Below are positions 16,181 to 24,881 of a stretch of 64,000 nt of DNA, one piece after another (within the stretch, counting starts at the first letter, position 1; each line of letters starts with the position of its first letter). The stretch is from Burkholderiales bacterium. Its GTDB lineage: Bacteria > Pseudomonadota > Gammaproteobacteria > Burkholderiales > Burkholderiaceae_C. A model generated the notes under the pieces. The model was not told the origin of the DNA, searched no databases, and saw nothing but the letters and a program-made list of their open reading frames with translations. The DNA lies in the NCBI GenBank assembly GCA_011391155.1, contig JAABRA010000110.1:25721-89720 (forward strand). The letters run 5' to 3'. Both the position numbers and the translations under genes were made by a program.

Positions 16181-18205
16181 TCAGCCCCGCGAAATCTTCA
16201 GCACCTTGGTGCCGCCGGTGCGCTTTGGCGCTTCGCCGCGCGGCGTGAATGCCTTGCCGGCGGGACCCGGCTTGGTAAAAGCCGGCTTGCGGGAAGCGAA
16301 GTCACCGCCACGAGGTGCGAAACCTTCGTTGCGGGGAGCGAATTCAGCGCCACGGGGCGCAAAAGTCTCGTTGCGCGGCGCGAATCCCTCCTTGCGCGGC
16401 GGGAAACCCTCATGGCGGGGCGCAAACCCAGCGTTGCGCGGCGCAAAGCCTTCATTGCGGTTGCCGCCGAAGCCTTCGTTACGATTGCCGCCACCGAAGC
16501 CTTCATTGAAGCCGCTGCGGCGATCATAGCTACGCTCCTCGCGCTGACCGAAACCACCTTCATTGGCACCGAACTGACGTGGTCCGCCCCGCGCATGCCT
16601 GTCAGCACCGCCGCCACCGAAGCCGCCGCGGGCGCCGCCGCCACCGGAATTGCGGTCGCGCGGGGAGGCGTCACGAGGGCCACGGTCACCAAAACCGGAT
16701 TTTCCAAACTTGACCGGCGCCGACGCAGGGAAACGCTGTGTCGGCTCCAGGCCGGGAATGGTCTCCGCCTTGAAGTGTTGGTGGGTATAGGACTCGATGT
16801 CGAAAATTTTGCGGCGATCGCGGAACTCGGCGAATGTCACAGCGATGCCGTCGCGGCCGGCGCGACCCGTGCGACCAATGCGATGGGTGTAGTCCTCGGC
16901 CTTCATCGGCAAGCCGAAGTTGAACACGTGCGTGACCGTCGGCACGTCGAGGCCCCGCGCAGCCACATCAGTGGCCACCAGGATTTGCACCTGGCCTTGG
17001 CGCAGCGCCATGAGACGGCGATTGCGCAAGCCCTGGCTGAGTGCCCCGTGCAGCGCCACAGCGCTGAAGCCGTCCTGTTGAAGGTCATTGGCGAGGCCGT
17101 CGCATTCGATCTGGGTGCTGGCAAACACGATGGCCTGATCGATCGTGGTGTCTCGCAGCCAGTGATCGAGCAGCTTGCGCTTGTGCGCAGCGTTATCAGC
17201 CCAGAACAGCACCTGCTTGATGTTCGCGTGCTTCTCCTGCGGCGAGTCGATCTGGATCTTCTGCACCGATGCACCGTTGTCGTGCATCACGCGCATGGCC
17301 AGTTGCTGGATGCGCGGCGCGAAGGTGGCGCTGAACATCATGGTCTGCTGGCGCTGGCTGGTGAGCTGGTTGATCTCGGCCAGGTCATCGGAGAAGCCCA
17401 GGTCGAGCATGCGATCGGCTTCGTCCACCACCAGGAATTTCACCTGGTCGAGCTTGATCTGCATCGAGCGTTGCAGGTCCAGCAGACGGCCCGGGGTGGC
17501 AACGACCAGGTCGGCATTTTGCAGCTTGGCGATCTGGAGCTGGTAGGGCATACCGCCCACCACATTGGCAACCCGCAGGCCGCGGCAATGCTTGACAAGC
17601 TCGATCGCATCGTGCGCCACCTGCTGCGCGAGTTCGCGCGTGGGGCAGACCACCAGTGCGCCGGGCGTTGGCGCCTTGAAGTTACGCGCATTGGTCGGGT
17701 CCTTGCGCTTGGGGCGCTTCGGCGCCGGCTCACCTCGGGCAGCCGCATCGGCCACGGCGCGCTCGAAGTCAGCACGCTCCTTGGCGTCGGCGTCAGCCTG
17801 GGTCTTGAGCAGGGTGTGCAACACGGGCAGCAGGAAGGCGGCGGTCTTGCCGCTGCCGGTCTGGCTGGAGACCATCAGGTCAATAAAGCGCTTTCCTTCG
17901 CTGGTACCGTCCTGGTCAGGCAAGGCCTTGGGGATGGTCTGCAACTGGACCGTCGTGGGCTGTGTGTAGCCCAGATCGGCTACGGCCTGGATCAGTTCGG
18001 GTGCCAGACCCAGCAGCACGAAGCCGTTGGGCGCAGCCTCTTCAGCCTCGGCGGGTTCGGCTTCATCGGCCAAAAACACCTCGGCGGGTTCGGCAAATTC
18101 TGCTGCCGGCTGATGGAACGCCGGACTGGGGATTACGTTGGAGGAATCGGCGGAAACAGATTCAACGGGCGAAAGGTCGCCCAGCACTTCAAAAGCGTCG
18201 GTCAT
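16181..18205 (-). CDS. rhlE: DEAD-box RNA helicase, RhlE type, with heptad-repeat tail
   Basis: This ATP-dependent RNA helicase has 674 residues. After an acidic, Ala/Glu-rich N-terminus come the DEAD-box motifs: Q-motif near 'GYTQPTTVQLQTIP', motif I SSQTGSGKT, Ia CPTRELAQQ, Ib ATPGRL, II VDEADRMLD, III FSATFAP, and in the second domain 'ATDVAARGLD' (motif V) and 'HRIGRTGRAG' (motif VI). The C-terminal ~150 residues are disordered, Gly/Arg-rich, and end in eight heptads of the type xEGFAPR (encoded by 16289-16456). Such tails bind RNA or ribosomes. Start chosen at ATG 18205. The 5' untranslated region carries a long inverted repeat, and cold-induced control is plausible for this family. Confidence 0.93.
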   Translation of the reverse strand: MTDAFEVLGDLSPVESVSADSSNVIPSPAFHQPAAEFAEPAEVFLADEAEPAEAEEAAPNGFVLLGLAPELIQAVADLGYTQPTTVQLQTIPKALPDQDGTSEGKRFIDLMVSSQTGSGKTAAFLLPVLHTLLKTQADADAKERADFERAVADAAARGEPAPKRPKRKDPTNARNFKAPTPGALVVCPTRELAQQVAHDAIELVKHCRGLRVANVVGGMPYQLQIAKLQNADLVVATPGRLLDLQRSMQIKLDQVKFLVVDEADRMLDLGFSDDLAEINQLTSQRQQTMMFSATFAPRIQQLAMRVMHDNGASVQKIQIDSPQEKHANIKQVLFWADNAAHKRKLLDHWLRDTTIDQAIVFASTQIECDGLANDLQQDGFSAVALHGALSQGLRNRRLMALRQGQVQILVATDVAARGLDVPTVTHVFNFGLPMKAEDYTHRIGRTGRAGRDGIAVTFAEFRDRRKIFDIESYTHQHFKAETIPGLEPTQRFPASAPVKFGKSGFGDRGPRDASPRDRNSGGGGARGGFGGGGADRHARGGPRQFGANEGGFGQREERSYDRRSGFNEGFGGGNRNEGFGGNRNEGFAPRNAGFAPRHEGFPPRKEGFAPRNETFAPRGAEFAPRNEGFAPRGGDFASRKPAFTKPGPAGKAFTPRGEAPKRTGGTKVLKISRG
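16289..16456 (-). repeat. eight 21-bp tandem repeats encoding [N/H/K]EGFAPR
   Basis: Eight in-frame heptads follow each other in the helicase tail: NEGFAPR, NAGFAPR, HEGFPPR, KEGFAPR, NETFAPR, GAEFAPR, NEGFAPR and GGDFASR. The phenylalanine and arginine positions are fixed, while the first residues vary. The near-identical DNA units make copy-number change by slippage likely. Confidence 0.9.
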
Positions 18206-18241
18206 TTTTTTCTCACACGAAAGCGCCACAAGGACTGCGAC

Positions 18242-18282
18242 GCGCTTCGTCAATGGTTAAAAAACATCAACCATCAAACGAA
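18242..18282 (-). promoter_or_regulatory. two-step inverted repeat in the helicase leader
   Basis: GCTTCGT (18242-18248) pairs with ACGAAGC (18276-18282), and inside them ATGGTT (18251-18256) pairs with AACCAT (18267-18272) around a 10-nt loop. The element lies 37-77 bp upstream of the helicase ATG, inside its likely 5' UTR. There is no T-tract, so a terminator is unlikely; an RNA structure acting on translation or stability is inferred. Confidence 0.5.
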
Positions 18283-18448
18283 GCCCAGTTTCAGTGCGGA
18301 TACCGCAGTCTGGCAGCACACTGGCTGCTCACTGGATGGACTCTTCTTGGCGAGTCCGGTGTGTGAAGGGAGATGTACAAATATGTGTTGCGGTGTGCAA
18401 CACAGCCTCGAATTATCGCACAGAAATGAAAGCCATGCGGGTTTCTCC

Positions 18449-19033
18449 TTAGGCGACAAGTCTCAGGAAGTGTTCGCGGTAGTGCGCCAACTCGTCGATG
18501 GACTCGTGCACATCCGCCAGCGCCGTATGTTTCTGCTGCTTCTTGAAGGCGCTGTACACCTCGGGGCGCCAGCGCTTGGCGAGCTCCTTGAGCGTGCTGA
18601 CATCGAGGTTGCGATAGTGGAAGAACGCTTCCAGCTTCGGCATGTAATTCACCAGAAACCGGCGGTCTTGGCCGATGGTGTTGCCGCACATGGGCGTGGT
18701 GCCCTTGGGCACGTAGCGAGCCAGAAACTCAAGGATCAGCACCTCGGCCTGTGCTTCGTTCAGCCTGGATGCCTTGACCTTGTCGATCAGGCCGCTCTTG
18801 CCATGCGTGCCCTTGTTCCAGGCATCCATCTTGTTCAATTGCTCGTCGCTCTGGTGAATCACCAGCACGGGGCCTTCAATGCGCGGCGTCAGGTGGGGGC
18901 CGGTCACGATCACGGCAATCTCGATCAAACGTTCGGCCTCAGGGTCAAGGCCGGTCATTTCGCAATCGACCCAGACCAGGTTCTGGTCCGATTTTCCAAG
19001 GGTTCCGGCGGAGATTTCAAGTGCTTCAGTCAT
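18449..19033 (-). CDS. orn: oligoribonuclease
   Basis: Orn degrades 2-5-nt RNA, including pGpG from c-di-GMP turnover, to mononucleotides. The 194-residue product shows the DEDDh exonuclease motifs: '[12 protein letters not shown]' (Exo I, DxE), '[14 protein letters not shown]' with '[17 protein letters not shown]' (Exo II) and '[15 protein letters not shown]' (Exo III, H and D). Length is normal. It is divergent from the M48 protease gene with 59 bp between the starts. Confidence 0.96.
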   Translation of the reverse strand: MTEALEISAGTLGKSDQNLVWVDCEMTGLDPEAERLIEIAVIVTGPHLTPRIEGPVLVIHQSDEQLNKMDAWNKGTHGKSGLIDKVKASRLNEAQAEVLILEFLARYVPKGTTPMCGNTIGQDRRFLVNYMPKLEAFFHYRNLDVSTLKELAKRWRPEVYSAFKKQQKHTALADVHESIDELAHYREHFLRLVA

Positions 19034-19092
19034 GCGCGGGATTGTCGCCCATGCCAGGGCAGGTACACGGTTTGCGCCTAAACTCCCGGCCT

Positions 19093-20373
19093 ATGCCCTC
19101 CTTCGTCTCTCCCTCGCTGGCGCTGACGCTGGCATTTGCCGGCGCCCTGCTTGTCAGCCTGCTGGTCCGTTTCTGGCTCACGACGCGCCAGATCCGCCAC
19201 GTGGCCCTGCACCGCGATGCGGTCCCGGCGGCTTTCGCGGAAAAAATCACGCTCGCCGCCCATCAGAAAGCCGCCGACTACACCATCACCAAAGCACGCT
19301 TCGGACTGCTGGAACTGGGCTTCGGCGCTGCCGTCTTGCTCGGCTGGACCTTGCTCGGCGGACTGGATGCCCTGAACCAGTCGCTGATGGCATCGATGGA
19401 CGGCGGCATGGCGCAACAGTTGGCCTTGCTGGGTGGCTTTGCGCTGATCAGCGGATTGATCGATTTGCCGTTGACCCTGTACCAGACTTTCGTGATCGAG
19501 CAGCGCTTTGGATTCAACAGGATGACGTTGCGCCTCTGGATGCTCGATCTTCTCAAGTCCACGCTCATGGGCGTGGTCATTGGCTTGCCCATTGCCGCGC
19601 TGATCTTGTGGTTGATGGGTTCCGCCGGACATTTCTGGTGGCTCTGGACCTGGGGCGTCTGGATGGCCTTCAACCTGCTGATTCTGCTGATCTTCCCGAC
19701 CTTCATCGCCCCGTTGTTCAACAAATTCCAGCCGCTGCAAGACGAATCGTTGAAAAGTCGTGTCACCACCCTGATGCAGCGTTGCGGCTTCGCGGCCCAT
19801 GGCCTGTTTGTCATGGACGGAAGCAAGCGGAGCGCGCATGCCAACGCCTACTTCACCGGTTTTGGCGCCTCCAAACGGGTGGTTTTTTATGACACCTTGC
19901 TGCGCCAGCTGGAGCCTGCCGAGGTGGAAGCCGTGCTGGCCCATGAACTCGGGCACTTCAGGCACCGGCACGTTCTCAAGCGCATCGCGAGCCTGTTCGC
20001 ACTCAGTCTGGCCGGTTTTGCCCTGCTGGGCTGGCTTTCAACCCGAACCTGGTTCTACACCGGACTGGGGGTCATACCCAGCGTGGTTACTGGCCAGAGC
20101 GCGCCAAACGACGCGCTGGCCCTACTGTTGTTTCTGCTCGTGGTCCCGGTGTTCTCATTCTTCATCGCGCCCTTGCTCGCGCAACTCTCGCGCAAGCATG
20201 AGTTTGAGGCAGACGCCTATGCCGTCGCGCAAACCAGTGGACCGAACCTGGCGCACGCCCTGCTCAAGCTCTATCAGGACAACGCCTCCACGCTCACCCC
20301 GGACCCGCTCTATGTAAAGTTCTATTACTCCCATCCCCCCGCTTCCGAGCGTCTGGCGCGAATGACCGCCTGA
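19093..20373 (+). CDS. M48 family (Ste24-like) membrane metalloprotease
   Basis: A 426-residue zinc protease of the inner membrane related to the CAAX protease Ste24 and to HtpX. The zinc site HELGH is at residues 284-288 and the third ligand lies in 'KHEFEADAYA' (about 368-377). An N-terminal CAAX_prot_N-like half with several membrane helices precedes it ('DLPLTLYQTFVIEQRFGFN', 'PTFIAPLFNKFQPL'). Start chosen at ATG 19093, where the first membrane helix begins. Bacterial members take part in membrane protein quality control; a specific substrate cannot be named. It lies 13 bp before pcd. Confidence 0.92.
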   Translation: MPSFVSPSLALTLAFAGALLVSLLVRFWLTTRQIRHVALHRDAVPAAFAEKITLAAHQKAADYTITKARFGLLELGFGAAVLLGWTLLGGLDALNQSLMASMDGGMAQQLALLGGFALISGLIDLPLTLYQTFVIEQRFGFNRMTLRLWMLDLLKSTLMGVVIGLPIAALILWLMGSAGHFWWLWTWGVWMAFNLLILLIFPTFIAPLFNKFQPLQDESLKSRVTTLMQRCGFAAHGLFVMDGSKRSAHANAYFTGFGASKRVVFYDTLLRQLEPAEVEAVLAHELGHFRHRHVLKRIASLFALSLAGFALLGWLSTRTWFYTGLGVIPSVVTGQSAPNDALALLLFLLVVPVFSFFIAPLLAQLSRKHEFEADAYAVAQTSGPNLAHALLKLYQDNASTLTPDPLYVKFYYSHPPASERLARMTA

Positions 20374-20386
20374 AAGAAGGCACAGC

Positions 20387-20731
20387 ATGCAAAGTTTCAA
20401 GCAAAATGAGCCTTATCCCATTGTAAAACGGTCATTATCAGCTACTGAATTGGTAGCAAATCTGGCTCGCCTGGAGGGCTGGAGCCTGAGTGGAGACGGT
20501 GCCGAGGTGGCGATCGAGAAGATTTACGCCTTCGCTGACTTCCATGAAACGATGGCGTTTGTGAACGCTGTGGCATTTGTCGCGCACACCCGCGACCATC
20601 ACCCCGACCTGCTGGTGAACGCCAGGCACTGTACGGTGCGCTGGCGTACGCATGACGCCGGCGGCGTCTCACGCATGGACATGGATTGCGCCGCACGCAT
20701 CGACGCCCTGCTGGCGGCCTGCGCCCCATGA
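20387..20731 (+). CDS. pterin-4a-carbinolamine dehydratase
   Basis: The enzyme dehydrates 4a-hydroxytetrahydrobiopterin, recycling the pterin cofactor of aromatic amino acid hydroxylases. The 114-residue product has 'LARLEGWSLSGDGAEVAIEK', 'FADFHETMAFVNAVAFVAH' and the active-site 'DHHPDLLVN', with 'VRWRTHDAGGVSRMDMDCA' near the end. The N-terminal helix (about residues 13-25) is encoded by a copy of the interspersed repeat. No phenylalanine hydroxylase gene is in the window. The gene is followed directly by rsgA, whose ribosome site overlaps its stop codon. Confidence 0.93.
   Translation: MQSFKQNEPYPIVKRSLSATELVANLARLEGWSLSGDGAEVAIEKIYAFADFHETMAFVNAVAFVAHTRDHHPDLLVNARHCTVRWRTHDAGGVSRMDMDCAARIDALLAACAP
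20424..20460 (+). repeat. interspersed ~40-bp repeat, copy B, inside the pcd coding start
   Basis: The stretch reads AAAACGGTCATTATCAGCTA and continues to TTGGTAGCAAA, matching the head, the GCTA core and the TAGC half of the other copies. It is in frame with pcd and encodes roughly KRSLSATELVAN. Confidence 0.6.
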
Positions 20732-20741
20732 AGGTCCTCGT

Positions 20742-21665
20742 TTGAGCGCGCCGATCCCTGACCTGGAGACCGGCCTGGTGGTTGCGGGGCATGGGCGCCA
20801 TTGCGTGGTGGAAACGCCGCAAGGCCAACGCGTCATCTGTCATCCCCGGGGAAAGAAGAGTCAGGCCGTGGTCGGCGACCGCGTGCTGTGGCAGCCTTCC
20901 CGCGACGAAGGAACGATTGAGAAGGTGGAACCGCGGCGCAACCTGTTTTACCGGCAGGATGAGATCCGCACCAAATCGTTTGCCGCCAACCTGGACCAGG
21001 TGCTGATCCTGATCGCGGCGGAGCCTGAATTTTCCGAGAGCCAGTTGTCACGCGCCTTGATCGCCGCCGAAGCCGAGCACATCACTCCCATCATCGTGCT
21101 CAACAAGAGCGACCTGCCCATGCCTTTTTCTCTGGCCTGGGGACGCCTGGAGCCCTACCGCAGCATGGGATACACCATGCTGCCAGCCGCGCTGAAAGCC
21201 GGTCAGCCCGAGCAGATGCTGCCGATTCTGGGCTTGCTGGAAGGCCGAACCACCCTGGTGCTGGGGCCCTCCGGCGCCGGCAAGAGCACATTGATCAACC
21301 GGCTGGTGCCGGGTGCGGCAGTGGTGACCAATGAAATTTCGCAGGCGCTCAACTCCGGCAAGCACACCACCACCAGCACCACCTGGTATTGGGTGGACCG
21401 GGAGCGAGGGACCGCCTTGATTGATTCGCCCGGATTTCAGGAGTTCGGCCTGCGCCATATTGAACCGATGCAGTTGGCCGCCTACATGCCCGACCTCAAG
21501 CCCCATGTGGCTCGCTGCAAGTTTTACAACTGCACGCACCTGCACGAACCGGGCTGCGGCGTGCTTGCCGCCGTGAACACCCGTGAATCTTCAGGCGGAA
21601 TCAGCCCCAGGCGCCACAAAATCTATGCTGACCTGTTCGCTGAGTTGTCGCAGACCCGGTATTAA
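20742..21665 (+). CDS. rsgA: ribosome small-subunit GTPase RsgA
   Basis: RsgA (YjeQ) is a circularly permuted GTPase that checks late 30S assembly. The 307 residues have an OB-fold N-domain, then G4 NKSD before G1 GPSGAGKST and G3 DSPG, and a zinc domain 'CKFYNCTHLHEPGCGV'. No ATG lies at the right place; the TTG at 20742 has AAGG 6 bp upstream and starts just before the family sequence 'IPDLETGLVVAGHG'. The ribosome site spans the pcd stop, so the genes are probably coupled. Confidence 0.94.
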   Translation: MSAPIPDLETGLVVAGHGRHCVVETPQGQRVICHPRGKKSQAVVGDRVLWQPSRDEGTIEKVEPRRNLFYRQDEIRTKSFAANLDQVLILIAAEPEFSESQLSRALIAAEAEHITPIIVLNKSDLPMPFSLAWGRLEPYRSMGYTMLPAALKAGQPEQMLPILGLLEGRTTLVLGPSGAGKSTLINRLVPGAAVVTNEISQALNSGKHTTTSTTWYWVDRERGTALIDSPGFQEFGLRHIEPMQLAAYMPDLKPHVARCKFYNCTHLHEPGCGVLAAVNTRESSGGISPRRHKIYADLFAELSQTRY

Positions 21666-21722
21666 GGCAGCGCATCCCCTGGCGACTGCGCCCTGCTGGG
21701 CGCCAGATGGGTAAAGTCGTCG

Positions 21723-22718
21723 TCATCCCAGCAGGCGGGCCAGCGTCAGCAACGCCAGCAGCACCAACCACAGGACGACCGAACGCCAGACCAGCCCGAC
21801 GACCTGCGCCAGGTAAGCGGGCTCGGGCTCGCGTCCCGGGGTTCCCGTTCCGGCACCGGATGCCGACTGCGGTGCATCCCCAAGGGGGTCATTGCTGGCC
21901 CGGCCCGTTGCGAGGGGTTTGAGCGCTTCACCGCCGAGACGGACATTGATCGCGCCCGCAGTCGCTGCGACGATGACCCCATCGTTGTCACCCGGAAAGC
22001 GTTGTGCATGGTTACGCCAGCTATCGATGGCTTCCTCAAAACTTCCGACGACGGCAAAGCCCAGCGAGGTGATGCGGGCAGGCAGCCAGTCAATCACTTT
22101 CCAGGCGCTGGCGGCTGCGACCTGCAGCGCCTCACTGGAGGGCAGGTGCTCGATACTGTTCTTGTGCCGCCAGTAGCGCGAGAGAAACTCACTGGTCCGG
22201 TACAAAACCGCGCCCGCGGGCCCCAGTCCAAAGGCCGCAAGTACCGAAAACCAGGCTAAAACGCCAAAAACATGCCGGTGTGCCGCCAGGACCGAATGTT
22301 CAATCACATGACGGACCAGTTCGCTGCGGGGCAACTCGCTGGCGTCGACGTGCTGCCAGAGCGCGAGCAACTCACGGGCACGCGTTTCGTCGCCGACGTC
22401 CAGTGCATCGCGGATGTCCGTGAAATGGTGGCTGAACTGACGGAATCCGAGCGTGACATACAGCAGCGCGGCGCTCCACAGCGCCGCAAAGGGCCAGCCC
22501 AGCAGATAGGCCAGCAACCAGTGCACGACCAGCGCACCCATCGAAGGCACGCCAACAGCAAGCCCCCACGACACCCAGCCATGATGGGATCGCCCTGCAT
22601 CGAAATTTCGACCGACCCAGCGAACCCAGTTCCGAACGCCGGCATGAATCGGGTTGCTTGACGTCAGCGGGCGCACCTGCTCCAGCAGCAAGGCAAACAG
22701 GATCGCGAAAAAACTCAT
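21723..22718 (-). CDS. CobD/CbiB-family membrane protein
   Basis: The 331-residue product is a membrane protein of the CobD/CbiB family ('FFAILFALLLEQVRPL', 'LWQHVDASELPRSELVRHVIEHSVLAAHRHVFG', here split, and 'LGPAGAVLYRTSEFLSRYW'). True CobD makes adenosylcobinamide phosphate, but no other cobalamin gene is nearby and betaproteobacteria carry similar AmpE-like homologues outside cob operons, so the enzymatic role is uncertain. Near the C-terminus a Ser/Gly/Pro-rich insert ('SASGAGTGTPGREPEP') precedes the last membrane helix. It lies 50 bp after the Nudix gene on the same strand. Confidence 0.8.
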   Translation of the reverse strand: MSFFAILFALLLEQVRPLTSSNPIHAGVRNWVRWVGRNFDAGRSHHGWVSWGLAVGVPSMGALVVHWLLAYLLGWPFAALWSAALLYVTLGFRQFSHHFTDIRDALDVGDETRARELLALWQHVDASELPRSELVRHVIEHSVLAAHRHVFGVLAWFSVLAAFGLGPAGAVLYRTSEFLSRYWRHKNSIEHLPSSEALQVAAASAWKVIDWLPARITSLGFAVVGSFEEAIDSWRNHAQRFPGDNDGVIVAATAGAINVRLGGEALKPLATGRASNDPLGDAPQSASGAGTGTPGREPEPAYLAQVVGLVWRSVVLWLVLLALLTLARLLG

Positions 22719-22768
22719 GGGCGCATCATAACGAGCGTCAGTGTCCGGTTCAGGCGCAGTGATCGGTC

Positions 22769-23482
22769 TCAGGCAGACAGAAAACGGTAGAAGTTACGCA
22801 GCATGCCGGCTGTGGCGCCCCAGATATATCGCTCAATGGATCCACCGTTCAGCGCTTCGTGATAGGGCATGGAAAACCACTCCCGGTGCACGCCCTCCCA
22901 CTCAAAGGCGTGATGGTGGTGGTTCGCCGGATTCATCAGGAAATCCAGCGGGACTTCGAAGGTGTCGGCCACTTCAAAGGGGTTGGGACGGAGTTCAAAG
23001 TCCGGCAGCACCAGGGCGACGACAGGCGTGATGATGAACGACGTTCCGGTGGTGTACGTGGGCAAGACGCCCAGCACTTGAACAAATCTTTGATCGAGCC
23101 CCACCTCCTCATAGGCCTCACGCAGGGCCGCAGACCTGGCGTCGGCATCGGTGTCATCAACCCGGCCACCTGGAAAGGCAATCTGGCCCGAATGCGTTGA
23201 CAGGTGGGCAGTACGCTCAGTCAATAAAACGGTCGGCTGGCTGGCATCAAGGCCCCGCATCACGATCGGGACCAAAACGGCGGCGCGCGCCGCGACCCGG
23301 TCGGCAAACTTCTTTTCCAGCACCACGTCAGGTTGCCAGGGCGGAGGGGTCGCAAATCGTTGCTGCAGCGCAGCAGGCGTCAGTGCCTCCGGCGCCACCC
23401 GTGGCAGATGCCTGTCCACGCCCGTGACCGGAATCAATCGGGGATCAAATTGCGGCAGCCGGGACAAGGGGGTGTGGGACAT
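22769..23482 (-). CDS. Nudix CoA pyrophosphohydrolase (NudL-like)
   Basis: The 237-residue product carries a Nudix box 'GGRVDDTDADARSAALREA' continuing to 'YEEVGL', with the CoA-hydrolase flank 'LTERTAHLSTHSGQIAFPGG', typical of the NudL/YeaB group that cleaves CoA and its derivatives. The C-terminal 'IWGATAGMLRNFYRFL' also fits this group. It is 72 bp downstream of rplS and beyond the rplS terminator, so it may be read by readthrough or from its own promoter. Confidence 0.9.
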   Translation of the reverse strand: MSHTPLSRLPQFDPRLIPVTGVDRHLPRVAPEALTPAALQQRFATPPPWQPDVVLEKKFADRVAARAAVLVPIVMRGLDASQPTVLLTERTAHLSTHSGQIAFPGGRVDDTDADARSAALREAYEEVGLDQRFVQVLGVLPTYTTGTSFIITPVVALVLPDFELRPNPFEVADTFEVPLDFLMNPANHHHHAFEWEGVHREWFSMPYHEALNGGSIERYIWGATAGMLRNFYRFLSA

Positions 23483-23502
23483 GAAGGGGTTGCCAGAAAC
23501 TG

Positions 23503-23536
23503 AAAAGCCGCCTGCGCATTCGCTTCAGGCGGCTTG
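23503..23536 (-). terminator. Rho-independent terminator after rplS
   Basis: On the minus strand AAGCCGCCTG pairs with CAGGCGGCTT around a loop of about 12 nt and runs into TTTT. It lies just after the rplS stop at 23555 and ends the rpsP-rimM-trmD-rplS transcript. Confidence 0.8.
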
Positions 23537-23554
23537 TTGGCAAGTGGCGGCAGC

Positions 23555-23959
23555 TTACGCGGCGGCAACCTTGGCTGCAGCCTTCGCTGCGGCAACCTTG
23601 GCACGGTTCGGCAGCTTTTCCTTGATGCGCGCCGACTTTCCGCTGCGATCACGCAGGTAGTACAGCTTGGCGCGACGGACATCGCCACGACGCTTGACTT
23701 CGATGCTGGCAATCAGCGGGCTGTAGGTCTGGAACGTACGTTCCACGCCTTCACCGCTGGAGATCTTGCGCACCGTGAAGCCGCTGTTGAGGCCGCGGTT
23801 GCGCTTGGCGATGACCACGCCTTCGTAGGCCTGGAGCCGCTTGCGGGCGCCTTCAACCACGTTGACGCTCACGATGACGGTGTCGCCAGGGGCGAACTCA
23901 GGGATTTTCTTGCCGAGACGGGCGATTTCTTCCTGCTCGAGGGTCTGGATCAAATTCAT
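23555..23959 (-). CDS. rplS: 50S ribosomal protein L19
   Basis: L19 lies at the 30S-50S interface. The 134-residue product has the family sequence '[19 protein letters not shown]', '[20 protein letters not shown]', '[15 protein letters not shown]' and '[20 protein letters not shown]'. The Ala/Lys-rich tail after residue 118 is longer than in E. coli and common in betaproteobacteria. It is the fourth gene of the rpsP operon, 122 bp after trmD, with a terminator behind it. Confidence 0.97.
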   Translation of the reverse strand: MNLIQTLEQEEIARLGKKIPEFAPGDTVIVSVNVVEGARKRLQAYEGVVIAKRNRGLNSGFTVRKISSGEGVERTFQTYSPLIASIEVKRRGDVRRAKLYYLRDRSGKSARIKEKLPNRAKVAAAKAAAKVAAA

Positions 23960-24081
23960 GGATTACCTCTTTGGATCGTGCCCACGCTACACAAAAGGCG
24001 GCAAGAACGCGCAGATGGCGCTGGTTTCTTGTATTCCGCGGCTGGGCAGAGGATCGAAAAGCTTTTGATTATACTATTTCC

Positions 24082-24852
24082 CTAAGTCAGGGCTGACTGA
24101 TTCTGTTGCTGGGCCAGCACGGCTTCGTCGGCCTGATTCAGACGCCCTGCCCCACGCGCTGCCTCGATCAGTTCAGGCCGGTGAAGGGCCGTGATTTCCA
24201 GCCGGCGATCCCTGCGCCAGCGCTCGATATTGGCATGGTGCCCCGACATCAGCGCTGCGGGAACCGGCTGCCCATGCCAAGTCTCCGGCCGGGTGAAATG
24301 CGGGCAATCCAGCAGCCCATCCAGTGCCGGATTAAAACTGTCCATCTGGTGACTGCCCTCGTCATTGAGCACGCCCGGCTGCAGGCGTGCAACGGCGTCC
24401 AGCAGCGCCAGCGCCGCAATTTCTCCGCCGGAAAGGACAAAGTCCCCGATGCTGATCTGGGCATCGACGTGCCCGTCAATAAAGCGCTGATCCACGCCTT
24501 CGTAGCGACCACAGACCAGGATCGCACCGATGCTCGCTGACCAGCCTGCCACGCTCCCATGGTCGAGCCGGGTCCCGATCGGGGAGAAAAGTACCACGGG
24601 CGCGGCGTCATCCCGGTCGGCGCGGATGGCACCAAGACACTGGAACAAGGGCTCGGCCATCATGACCATGCCGGGGCCGCCGCCAAAAGGACGGTCGTCG
24701 ACACGGCGGTAATTGCCTTCGGCAAAATCACGCAAACTCCAGATCCGCACATTCACCGAGCCCGACTCGAAGGCGCGCCGTGTCACGCCGCTGGTAAAAA
24801 ATGGCGGGAAAAGTTCGGGGAACAGGGTAATGACGTCAAATCGCATGTTCAA
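24082..24852 (-). CDS. trmD: tRNA (guanine-N1)-methyltransferase
   Basis: TrmD methylates G37 of tRNAs that read CNN codons, preventing frameshifts; it is a SPOUT (knotted) enzyme acting as a dimer with S-adenosylmethionine. The 256-residue product has 'FDVITLFPELFPPF', 'DDRPFGGGPGMVMMAEP', 'LVCGRYEGVDQRFIDGHVD', 'SIGDFVLSGGEIAALALLD' and 'PHFTRPETWHG'. A second in-frame ATG two codons later is an equally possible start. It follows rimM after 29 bp. Confidence 0.97.
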   Translation of the reverse strand: MNMRFDVITLFPELFPPFFTSGVTRRAFESGSVNVRIWSLRDFAEGNYRRVDDRPFGGGPGMVMMAEPLFQCLGAIRADRDDAAPVVLFSPIGTRLDHGSVAGWSASIGAILVCGRYEGVDQRFIDGHVDAQISIGDFVLSGGEIAALALLDAVARLQPGVLNDEGSHQMDSFNPALDGLLDCPHFTRPETWHGQPVPAALMSGHHANIERWRRDRRLEITALHRPELIEAARGAGRLNQADEAVLAQQQNQSALT

Positions 24853-24881
24853 TCCCGGGTTGCCGCCAGACCCGCCAAGGC

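Noticed and set aside
16091..19081. A 996-codon open frame on the plus strand opposite the helicase and oligoribonuclease genes
   Set aside because: It is the mirror frame of GC-rich coding DNA. Its product has no family signature, its first part merely reflects the heptad repeats of the helicase tail, and both opposite genes are certain.
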